Positions 1 through 5,514 of a DNA stretch of 10,126 nt are shown here, piece after piece. The notes under the pieces were generated by a model. The model was not told the DNA's origin, made no database searches, and saw only the letters and a list, made by a program, of their open reading frames with translations. The translations under genes and the position numbers were made by a program. This stretch comes from Alphaproteobacteria bacterium (GTDB lineage Bacteria; Pseudomonadota; Alphaproteobacteria; Sphingomonadales; Sphingomonadaceae): the NCBI GenBank assembly GCA_005882415.1, contig VBAE01000244.1, forward strand, positions 1-10,126, read 5' to 3'. Numbering within the stretch: position 1 is the stretch's first letter; every line of letters begins with the position of its first letter.

Positions 1-8
1 AATAGCCT

Positions 9-103
9 CGTCACCCCGGACTTGATCCGGGGTCCATGAACACAGGTCAGCGAGAACTGACACGAACCGTGTTCATGGATGCCGGATCAAGTCCGGCATG
101 ACG
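9..103. repeat. Compound inverted repeat (REP/BIME-like intergenic palindrome)
   Basis: Positions 9-43 pair with 69-103 in 31 of 35 positions. Each arm holds its own hairpin: 14-20 with 26-32 (loop 21-25), and 80-86 with 92-98 (loop 87-91). A third small stem, 46-50 with 57-61, sits at the apex. The four mismatches between the long arms fall exactly where each inner hairpin keeps its own pairing (CC..GG in the left, TG..CA in the right). The core CCGGACTTGATCCGG resembles palindromes that I recall as dispersed in many copies in sphingomonad and other alphaproteobacterial genomes; only this copy is visible here. It lies 12 bp past the stop of the last gene of the minus-strand operon. No T-tract follows on the minus strand, so any terminator role would be as a 3'-end structure rather than a classical intrinsic terminator. 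Confidence 0.85.
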
Positions 104-115
104 GTCTGGTGCGGC

Positions 116-265
116 TCATTTGCCGTCCGTGAACCGCTTCACCTTCACCGGGAGGTTCTTCCCCTTCGTCCGCCGGGAGGGGATCTGGACGGGGTGCTTC
201 TTCTTCCACTCGGCCCAGGTCATCGGGCCGTCCGGGGTCTGCACGATCTCGTCGTCGAGCGACAT
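116..265 (-). CDS. 49-residue basic small protein, function unknown
   Basis: I found this short frame by reading the minus strand: ATG at 265, TGA at 118-116, 49 codons. The product begins MSLDDEIVQTPDGPMTWAEW and ends in a Lys/Arg-rich tail (KVKRFTDGK at the C-terminus). The first 20 residues are acidic with two Trp (W17, W20); residues 21-49 carry eight Lys, three Arg and one His against one Asp. There is no signal peptide, membrane segment or Cys. A strong purine-rich Shine-Dalgarno stretch (GAGGGGGAGAGG) ends three bases before the ATG. The gene starts 13 nt after the stop of the lipoprotein gene and is the last gene before the palindromic repeat, which fits a final operon cistron. I do not recognise the family. 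The charge pattern would suit nucleic-acid or ribosome contact, but that is only inference. Confidence 0.7.
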   Translation of the reverse strand: MSLDDEIVQTPDGPMTWAEWKKKHPVQIPSRRTKGKNLPVKVKRFTDGK

Positions 266-278
266 GGGCCTCTCCCCC

Positions 279-671
279 TCAGCGCGCGCTGGTTTCGATG
301 CGCTGGAACTTGCCGAGCCCGCAGGTCGCCCCCGGCACCCCGCCGCCCGCCTGGAGCACCTGGATGACGTCGACGCTGCACAATTGGCCGGTCGACACCC
401 GGTAGGAGAAGCGCTCCTCGAAGCCGAGGCTCGGGCAGGAGGAGGGGAGGACGTTCCGATAGACCTGACCGTTGTGCAGGTAGAAGTCGATGGTCTGGTC
501 GTTTCGCACCCTGGTGTGATCGATCCGCGCCAGGATCACGCAGGAGACCGGCTCACCCACCGGCCGCGCCTCGGCGAGCGCGGCGCGATTGGCTTCCTGA
601 TGCGCGGTGGGCGCCGAGCCGGCGCAGCCGGCAAGCGCGCCGCAGCCGAGCAGGAGCAGATTCCTCGTCAT
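279..671 (-). CDS. Small lipoprotein resembling DUF6491
   Basis: A 130-residue predicted lipoprotein. The N-terminus MTRNLLLLGCGALAGC is a short signal peptide with lipobox L13-A-G-C16; residue +2 is Ala rather than Asp, so outer-membrane sorting would be expected. The mature part holds C44, C79, C98 and C117, which could form two disulfides. Its pattern (C-x-I..., NDQTIDFYL, G-Q-V-Y-R-N, CPSLGF, F-S-Y, LCSVDVIQV, CGLGKF) looks like the DUF6491 family of small proteobacterial lipoproteins of unknown function; that family call is from memory. The ATG at 671 is chosen because it overlaps the nth stop as ATGA, has AAGAGGAG just upstream, and begins directly with the signal peptide; a longer in-frame extension would overlap nth. 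Probably translationally coupled to nth. No function can be read from the sequence. Confidence 0.85.
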   Translation of the reverse strand: MTRNLLLLGCGALAGCAGSAPTAHQEANRAALAEARPVGEPVSCVILARIDHTRVRNDQTIDFYLHNGQVYRNVLPSSCPSLGFEERFSYRVSTGQLCSVDVIQVLQAGGGVPGATCGLGKFQRIETSAR

Positions 672-1354
672 CGCATTCTCCTCTTCTCGCTTAACGCACG
701 AGCCTCCGCTTCGCTTCCGGGCGGCGGCGTCTTCGGGCGGTAGGCGCACAGGTCCGCCACCACGCAACGCCAGCATTCGGGCTTGCGCGCCTTGCAGACA
801 TAGCGGCCGTGGAGAATCAGCAGATGGTGCGCGTCGCGACGGAATGGCTGCGGGGTAACCCGGTCGAGCTTGCGCTCCACCTCCAGCACGTCCTTGCCTG
901 AAGCGAGGCCGGTGCGGTTGGACACCCGGAAGACATGGGTGTCGACCGCAAAGGTCTCCACCCCGAAGGCGCAGTTCATAACCACATTGGCAGTCTTGCG
1001 GCCAACCCCGGGGAGCCGCTCCAGCGCCTCCCGGTCCGCCGGCACCGTGCCTCCATGCTCCTCGAGAAGTGCGCGGGAGAGGGCGATGACGTTCTTCGCC
1101 TTGGTGTTGAACAGGCCGATCGTCTTGATGTGGGCCTTCAAGCCCTCCTCGCCGAGCGCGACCATCGCCGCCGGGTCCTGCACCTGGGCGAAGAGATCGC
1201 GGGTGGCGATGTTGACGCTGGCGTCGGTCGCCTGGGCGGAGAGCACCACCGCGACCAGCAACGTATAGTCGTTGACGAAATTAAGCTCGGTCTCGGGATT
1301 GGGAGTCCGCTCGGCCAGGCGGCGGTAGAATTCGGCGACGTCGGAGCGCTTCAC
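668..1354 (-). CDS. nth: Endonuclease III (DNA glycosylase/AP lyase)
   Basis: A 228-residue base-excision-repair enzyme that removes oxidised pyrimidines and cleaves abasic sites by beta-elimination. The helix-hairpin-helix segment LPGVGRKTANVV carries catalytic Lys120, and VDTHV carries Asp138. The [4Fe-4S] loop is C187-x6-C194-x2-C197-x5-C203. These positions coincide with the E. coli Nth numbering, which supports the GTG start at 1354. That GTG overlaps the stop of the upstream aminotransferase gene by 4 nt (GTGA), so translation is likely coupled. An in-frame ATG at 1570 would add 72 residues lying entirely inside the aminotransferase gene with no Nth-like sequence, so I rejected it. The C-terminal tail (204-228) is basic and slightly longer than in E. 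coli (211 aa). It lies in the dapB operon and ends with an ATGA overlap onto the lipoprotein gene. Confidence 0.97.
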   Translation of the reverse strand: MKRSDVAEFYRRLAERTPNPETELNFVNDYTLLVAVVLSAQATDASVNIATRDLFAQVQDPAAMVALGEEGLKAHIKTIGLFNTKAKNVIALSRALLEEHGGTVPADREALERLPGVGRKTANVVMNCAFGVETFAVDTHVFRVSNRTGLASGKDVLEVERKLDRVTPQPFRRDAHHLLILHGRYVCKARKPECWRCVVADLCAYRPKTPPPGSEAEARALSEKRRMR

Positions 1355-2400
1355 GCCAGCACGTCCAGCGCGGCGCCCAGGCGGGCAAGGCCATCCTCGA
1401 CGATCTCGGTCGCTTGGCCGATTCCGACCCGGAAGCGGTCCGGCATCTCGAACCAGCGGCCCGGGACGATCGCGGTATCGAAGCGTTCGCGCAGGAGGGC
1501 GTTCAGCGCCTCCGGATCGCCCCGTAGCAGGCGAGGGAAGGCGGTGATCCCGCTCTCCATCGGTGCGCATTCGAGATCGCTGCGGCCGGCGAGGAAGGCG
1601 TTGAACAGCGCCCGGTTGCGCTCCAGCCGCTCCTCCCGCCCCGCCGCGATCTCATCGAGATGGGCCAGCGCGATGCAGGACAGGCGCTCGGCCGGATGCG
1701 CCTGCGCGACTCCCATCACTTCGTTCAGTCGCCACATCCGCTCGGCGAGGTCGGGCTCGGCCAGGATCCAGCCGCAGCGCAGGCCCGACAGGCCGTAGAC
1801 CTTGGTCAGGCTCGACGTGCAGACGAAGTTGGGGCCGAGGTGGAAAGCGGATCCGGGGCGGGGCCCGGAATCGAGATAGACCTCGTCGACCAGCACCCTT
1901 GGCCCCAGCGCGCCCACCGCCGCAAGCGCCTCCGGCGAGGCAAAAGCGCCGCTCGGATTGTGGAGGTTGGTGATGACGATCAGCTTCGTCGCCGGGCTCA
2001 TCGCCCGCTCCACCGCCGCGGGATCGAGCGCGAAGCCGGGCCGCTCGAACCGCTTCACCTCGGCGCCGAGGAAGCGGGCGGCGGCGAGCAGAGGCTCGTA
2101 GACCGGAAATTCGACCAGCACCTCGTCGCCCGGCTCGATCAAAGCGGCCAGCGCCAGGAAGTTCGCCATAGACGTCCCGTCGGCCATCACAACGCAAGCT
2201 GGGTCGACGCCCTCTTTCTCAGCAATGGCTTGGCGGAGCGGCGGGTAGCGGTGGTAGCTGGCGCCGTCGAGCTCGAGGTCGGATATGGCGAACGGCAGCC
2301 GGTCCAGCCGGAAATGCGGCACCTCGCTCGACGACAGCGCGTAGGTCACCGGCGCCTGGCTCTTCGCCCAGTGCATATATTCGGATCGGACCGCCCTCAT
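1351..2400 (-). CDS. PLP-dependent aminotransferase, fold type I (class I/II)
   Basis: A 349-residue cytosolic transaminase of the aspartate-aminotransferase fold. Expected landmarks appear in order: YHRYPPLRQAIA (50-61), G75-T76 cofactor-phosphate region, NLHNPSG (145-151, N148), VDEVYLD (171-177, D172 to the pyridine N and Y175 to O3'), SSLTKVYGLSGLRCGW (196-211) with Schiff-base Lys200 and phosphate-binding Arg208, and FRVGIG (323-328) with the substrate-carboxylate Arg. The amino-acid substrate cannot be read from this. At about 350 residues it is shorter than AspC or AlaT (about 400), mainly at the N-terminus. The ATG at 2400 overlaps the permease stop as ATGA; an earlier in-frame ATG at 2484 would sit inside the permease gene. 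Placement directly after an amino-acid permease suggests the transported amino acid may be its substrate (inference). Confidence 0.92.
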   Translation of the reverse strand: MRAVRSEYMHWAKSQAPVTYALSSSEVPHFRLDRLPFAISDLELDGASYHRYPPLRQAIAEKEGVDPACVVMADGTSMANFLALAALIEPGDEVLVEFPVYEPLLAAARFLGAEVKRFERPGFALDPAAVERAMSPATKLIVITNLHNPSGAFASPEALAAVGALGPRVLVDEVYLDSGPRPGSAFHLGPNFVCTSSLTKVYGLSGLRCGWILAEPDLAERMWRLNEVMGVAQAHPAERLSCIALAHLDEIAAGREERLERNRALFNAFLAGRSDLECAPMESGITAFPRLLRGDPEALNALLRERFDTAIVPGRWFEMPDRFRVGIGQATEIVEDGLARLGAALDVLA

Positions 2401-3716
2401 CGCCGCCGCATCCAGTACAGGCAGAAGGGAATGCCGGCGAGCAGGATCGCGAAACCCACCGCGCTGTTCGCCGCGTGGTTCCACACCGTCGCGAGGACGA
2501 TGAGAGCGCAGGCGAGCACGAACAGCCCGGTGGTGAACGGATGGCCCGGCGCCCGGAAAAGCCCCGCCTCACCCTCGCCGCGCCTGCGGAAGACGAACAA
2601 GGCCGCGCCGGTCAGGCCGAACCAGATGAAATCGACGCTCACCACATAGTTCAAGATCTGGCCGTACGTGCCGGAGATCGCGATGATCGCCGCCGCCGCG
2701 CCCTGGAGCGCGATGGCCATGACCGGCACCCGGGAGCGCTCGGAGAGCCGCGCGAAGATCGGGAAGAACAGCCGGTCCTCCGCCATCGCGAAGTAGACGC
2801 GCGGGGTGGTCAGCATGCCTTGGCTGAGGAAGCCCAAAGTCGAGATCGAGATCCCCAGCGCGATCAGAAGCGCCCCGCGCTCGCCCAGCGCCAGCCGCAT
2901 CACGTCGCTCGCGGGGGTCTTCGATCCCGCAAGGCCCCCCGGCCCGAGCGCCCAGACGCACACCAGCGCCACCGCCGTGTAGAGCAGCACCACCCCCGCC
3001 ACCCCGAGCAGGAGCCCGCGGGCGAGGTGGCGGCGCGGGTCGCGCATCTCGGCGGCGACGAAGCTGGTCGTCTGCCAGCCGCCGAACGCGAACATCACCG
3101 GGGTCATCGCCGCCCCCACCGCCGCGATGAGGCCGAGCGACACCGTCTGGTCGAGCGCCGGTGCCGCCGCGGTCGCGGCATGCTCCGGCGCGAAGGCGAA
3201 GCCGGCGGCGACCAGGCCGGCGATGGCAAGAATCTTCATCACCATTAGGGCGCTCTGGACGTTGCTCCCGGCCTTCACCCCCAGGCAGTTGATCGCCGTC
3301 AGCAGCGCCAGCGTCAGCGCCGCCACCAGCCCTTCCGGCGCGGCAATATGGGTCAGCTCCAGGAAATAGCGCGAGAAGGTGATCGCCACCGCCGCCATCC
3401 CGCCCGACTGGATGACGAGCAGCAGCGACCAGCCGTAGAGGAAGGCCGGGAGCGGGCCATAGGCGTCGCGGAGGTAAGCATATTGCCCGCCCACCTCGGG
3501 CCGCCGCACCGCCAGTTCGGCATAGACGAGGGCCCCCGCCATCGCGATCAGCCCGCCGATCAGCCAGGCGCCGACGATCAGCAAGGGCGTGTGAACGGAG
3601 CGCGCGACCTCGGCCGGGTTGACGAAGATGCCGGCGCCGATGATCCCGCCCATCACCAGCATGGTCGCGTCGAACAGGCCGAGGCGGCGGAGCAGCCCTG
3701 GCGCCTCGCCCGCCAC
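2397..3716 (-). CDS. APC-superfamily amino acid permease
   Basis: A 439-residue integral inner-membrane transporter with about 12 hydrophobic helices (roughly 17-37, 45-65, 88-112, 128-147, 155-176, 193-212, 233-255, 282-300, 331-350, 357-377, 395-412, 418-436). TM1 carries the family hallmark GGIIGAGIF (23-31), the unwound substrate-binding segment. TM6 has FAFGGWQ (209-215), the counterpart of the FAYDGW motif, followed by the E-x-R-D-P-R-R-H loop typical of amino acid/polyamine/organocation permeases. Substrate is unknown; an amino acid taken up by proton symport or exchange is the family default. The start is placed at the GTG at 3716, two bases after the dapB stop, giving a usual short N-terminus; there is no good Shine-Dalgarno, consistent with coupling to dapB. 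It overlaps the aminotransferase gene by 4 nt (ATGA). Confidence 0.92.
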   Translation of the reverse strand: MAGEAPGLLRRLGLFDATMLVMGGIIGAGIFVNPAEVARSVHTPLLIVGAWLIGGLIAMAGALVYAELAVRRPEVGGQYAYLRDAYGPLPAFLYGWSLLLVIQSGGMAAVAITFSRYFLELTHIAAPEGLVAALTLALLTAINCLGVKAGSNVQSALMVMKILAIAGLVAAGFAFAPEHAATAAAPALDQTVSLGLIAAVGAAMTPVMFAFGGWQTTSFVAAEMRDPRRHLARGLLLGVAGVVLLYTAVALVCVWALGPGGLAGSKTPASDVMRLALGERGALLIALGISISTLGFLSQGMLTTPRVYFAMAEDRLFFPIFARLSERSRVPVMAIALQGAAAAIIAISGTYGQILNYVVSVDFIWFGLTGAALFVFRRRGEGEAGLFRAPGHPFTTGLFVLACALIVLATVWNHAANSAVGFAILLAGIPFCLYWMRRR

Positions 3717-3718
3717 GC

Positions 3719-4414
3719 CTAAAGGCCCAGCACGTCCGCCATGGCGTAGCGCCCGGCGGGCTTGCCTGCGAGCCACAGCGCCGCCCGGATCGCGCCGCGG
3801 GCGAAGATCGCCCGGCTCTCGGCGCGGTGGCCGAGCTCGATCCGCTCGCCCTCCGTCGCCAGGATCACCTGATGGTCGCCCGCGACCGAGCCTCCGCGGA
3901 GCGCCGCGAAGCCGATGCTGCCATGGATGCGCGGCCCGGTGATCCCGTCGCGGCCGCGCACCGCGAGCGCGTCGAGGCTCCCGCCGCGCCCCTCCGCCGC
4001 CGCCTGTCCCAGCAGCAACGCGGTCCCGGAAGGCGCGTCGCCCTTCATCCGATGGTGCATCTCGACGATCTCGACGTCCCAGTCCGGCCCGAGCTTGGCC
4101 GCCGCCTCGCGCACCAGATGCGCGAGCAGGTTGACCCCGAGTGAGGTATTCGCCGCCTGAAGCACCGCGACATGCGCCATCGCCTCGTCGATCAGCCGGT
4201 GATGGTCGGGCGTGAGCCCCGTGGTGCCGATCAGGATCGGCCTCCCAGCCGCCACCGCCGCCTCCAGATTGGCGTCGAGCGCGGCCGGCGCGGAGAAGTC
4301 GACATAGACGTCCGGCCGCTCCCCGCCGATCGTCACATCCTCGCGCCCGGCGGCCGCCTCGGCAATCGCCCGCCCCATGCGCCCCCCGGCGCCGAACAGT
4401 GAAATGATGGTCAT
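3719..4414 (-). CDS. dapB: 4-hydroxy-tetrahydrodipicolinate reductase
   Basis: A 231-residue cytosolic enzyme that reduces hydroxy-tetrahydrodipicolinate to tetrahydrodipicolinate with NAD(P)H, in lysine and diaminopimelate (cell-wall) synthesis. Seen: nucleotide-binding GAGGRMGR (8-15), VDFSAP (38-43), GTTGL (63-67), and the active-site stretch MHHRMKGDAPSGTA (119-132) with H120, H121 and K124, equal to E. coli H159, H160 and K163. It is about 40 residues shorter than the E. coli enzyme (273). The loss is in the Rossmann domain: only about 20 residues separate the first glycine loop region from the VDFSAP strand. All catalytic parts are present, so I expect it to be active. First gene of the minus-strand run; the ATG at 4414 has no clear Shine-Dalgarno, and a 12-bp hairpin lies 28 nt upstream. 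It is followed after 2 nt by the permease. Confidence 0.97.
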   Translation of the reverse strand: MTIISLFGAGGRMGRAIAEAAAGREDVTIGGERPDVYVDFSAPAALDANLEAAVAAGRPILIGTTGLTPDHHRLIDEAMAHVAVLQAANTSLGVNLLAHLVREAAAKLGPDWDVEIVEMHHRMKGDAPSGTALLLGQAAAEGRGGSLDALAVRGRDGITGPRIHGSIGFAALRGGSVAGDHQVILATEGERIELGHRAESRAIFARGAIRAALWLAGKPAGRYAMADVLGL

Positions 4415-4547
4415 CGCCGCATCTTCATGGGCGAGGCCGGGCCGCCGCGCAACATCCCCGCTCGCCCACCGTTGCGCGGCGGGAACAAAGACGCGGCCCC
4501 CGCGCTTTTCTTACTGATAACATTCCTTTTTCTTAATCAAGGTTAGA
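4415..4547. promoter_or_regulatory. Divergent intergenic region between dapB and the diiron-enzyme gene
   Basis: This 133-bp gap separates two divergent operons and must hold both promoters. Its right part (4505-4547) is strikingly A/T- and pyrimidine-rich for this genome; TGATAAC at 4515-4521 is a possible -10-like element for the plus-strand gene, but no convincing -35 box sits at the right distance. AAGG at 4539-4542 is a weak ribosome-binding site for the ATG at 4548. The left part is GC-rich and holds the perfect 12-bp inverted repeat. Promoter positions cannot be fixed from sequence alone. Confidence 0.45.
4442..4482. repeat. Perfect 12-bp inverted repeat (hairpin) upstream of dapB
   Basis: Bases 4442-4453 (CCGCCGCGCAAC) are the exact reverse complement of 4471-4482 (GTTGCGCGGCGG), with a 17-nt loop. 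It lies 28 nt before the dapB start codon and 66 nt before the divergent gene. Neither strand has a T-tract after the stem, so it is not an intrinsic terminator. It could be a dapB leader hairpin or an operator dyad. The stem is certain; a role is inference. Confidence 0.6.
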
Positions 4548-5468
4548 ATGGCAACGATCTTCGCCTGGGACAGCAATGGCTCGCCCCTTACGCATTTGCT
4601 CGCGGCGCAGCAGCAGCGCCGCCTCGCCCACTGGAACCGTGAACGCCTCGCCCCCCAGCTTCCGAGCGACGACTGGCAGCGCGACCTCGATCTCGAATAT
4701 GAGATGCGGCGCCTCGAAATCGCCTTTTTAGAGCAGCTTCGCGCCGACGTGGTGGCCGAGGCCGCCCGCGTTCCCACCGATGCCGACGGCTTCATCGCCT
4801 GGTTCGAGGGGCTTCAGGAGAAGGGCCCCGGCCAGGGCGACCCGCTCTTTCCCTGGATCGCCACCGAGGCGACGATGGAGGAAATGCGCTGGTTCCTCGA
4901 GCAGGAGGCGGCCGGCGAGGCCGGGTTCGACGATCTCGTCGCTTACACCCAGGTCAAGATGCCGGTCCGGGCCAAGCTCGAATTCGCCCGCAATTATTGG
5001 GACGAGATGGGGCGCGGCAATCCCAAGGGCATGCACGGCCCGATGCTCGACGGCCTCGTCGAGGCGCTGCGCCTCAGGCCGACGATCGAGCATACGGTGC
5101 CGGAGAGCCTGGCGCTGGCCAATGCGATGACGGCGATGGCCACGAACCGCCGCTACGCCTGGCATTCGGTCGGCGCTCTGGGCGTGATCGAGCTGACCGC
5201 CCCCGGCCGCTCCGCCGCCACCGCCGCCGCACTGAAGCGGCTCGGCTGCTCGCCGGCGGAACGCCGCTATTTCGACATCCACTCCACCCTCGACGTCCGC
5301 CACAGCGAGGAATGGAATAAGGAGGCGCTCCGCCCCCTCGTCTCGGAGAATCCGGAGCGGGCGCATGCGATCGCGGAAGGCGCCCTGATCCGCCTCAAGT
5401 GCGGCGAGCGCTGCTTCCGGCGCTACCGTCTCGAATTGTGGCGGGAGAAGATCGCGCTCGCCCGCTGA
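4548..5468 (+). CDS. Haem-oxygenase-like diiron (iron-containing redox) enzyme
   Basis: A 306-residue soluble, mostly helical protein that I place in the haem-oxygenase-like diiron oxidase/oxygenase group (Pfam Haem_oxygenas_2 type). The N-WD-E-MGRGNPKGMH segment (149-163) matches the family's E-x9-H motif (E153, H163). GVIELTAPGR (212-221) supplies the single Glu (E215). IHSTLDVRH (244-252) gives H245-x3-D249-x2-H252, the same spacing as the third metal-binding helix of CADD. All six putative iron ligands are therefore present. Known relatives (UndA, SznF, BesC, CADD) oxidise fatty acids, amino acids or arginine derivatives; the substrate here cannot be read. There is no signal peptide. The ATG at 4548 follows AAGG by five bases. 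First gene of the plus-strand run; ycaQ follows after about 46 nt. The ligand assignment is by pattern only. Confidence 0.8.
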   Translation: MATIFAWDSNGSPLTHLLAAQQQRRLAHWNRERLAPQLPSDDWQRDLDLEYEMRRLEIAFLEQLRADVVAEAARVPTDADGFIAWFEGLQEKGPGQGDPLFPWIATEATMEEMRWFLEQEAAGEAGFDDLVAYTQVKMPVRAKLEFARNYWDEMGRGNPKGMHGPMLDGLVEALRLRPTIEHTVPESLALANAMTAMATNRRYAWHSVGALGVIELTAPGRSAATAAALKRLGCSPAERRYFDIHSTLDVRHSEEWNKEALRPLVSENPERAHAIAEGALIRLKCGERCFRRYRLELWREKIALAR

Positions 5469-5514
5469 GCTTGCGCGAGGAGGGGAGGCGAGTCCATCTG
5501 GCGGCGTGACGCCC

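Noticed and set aside
1..115. A plus-strand gene starting near position 98-120
   Set aside because: The frames there run antisense to the 49-residue gene and the lipoprotein, have no ribosome-binding site, and begin inside the palindromic repeat.
668..1570. A 300-residue version of Nth starting at an upstream ATG
   Set aside because: The extra 72 residues lie wholly inside the aminotransferase gene and are low-complexity; the GTG at 1354 gives catalytic residues at the same numbers as E. coli Nth.
1660..2649. A 329-codon plus-strand open frame opposite the aminotransferase and permease
   Set aside because: Low-complexity Arg/Gly/His-rich translation antisense to well-supported genes; no domain signature.
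4492..4512. Short GC hairpin (CGCGG/CCGCG) followed by CTTTTCTT resembling a plus-strand terminator
   Set aside because: The stem is only 5 bp, the T-tract is broken, and no plus-strand transcript from upstream is expected here; it is more likely part of the AT-rich promoter region.
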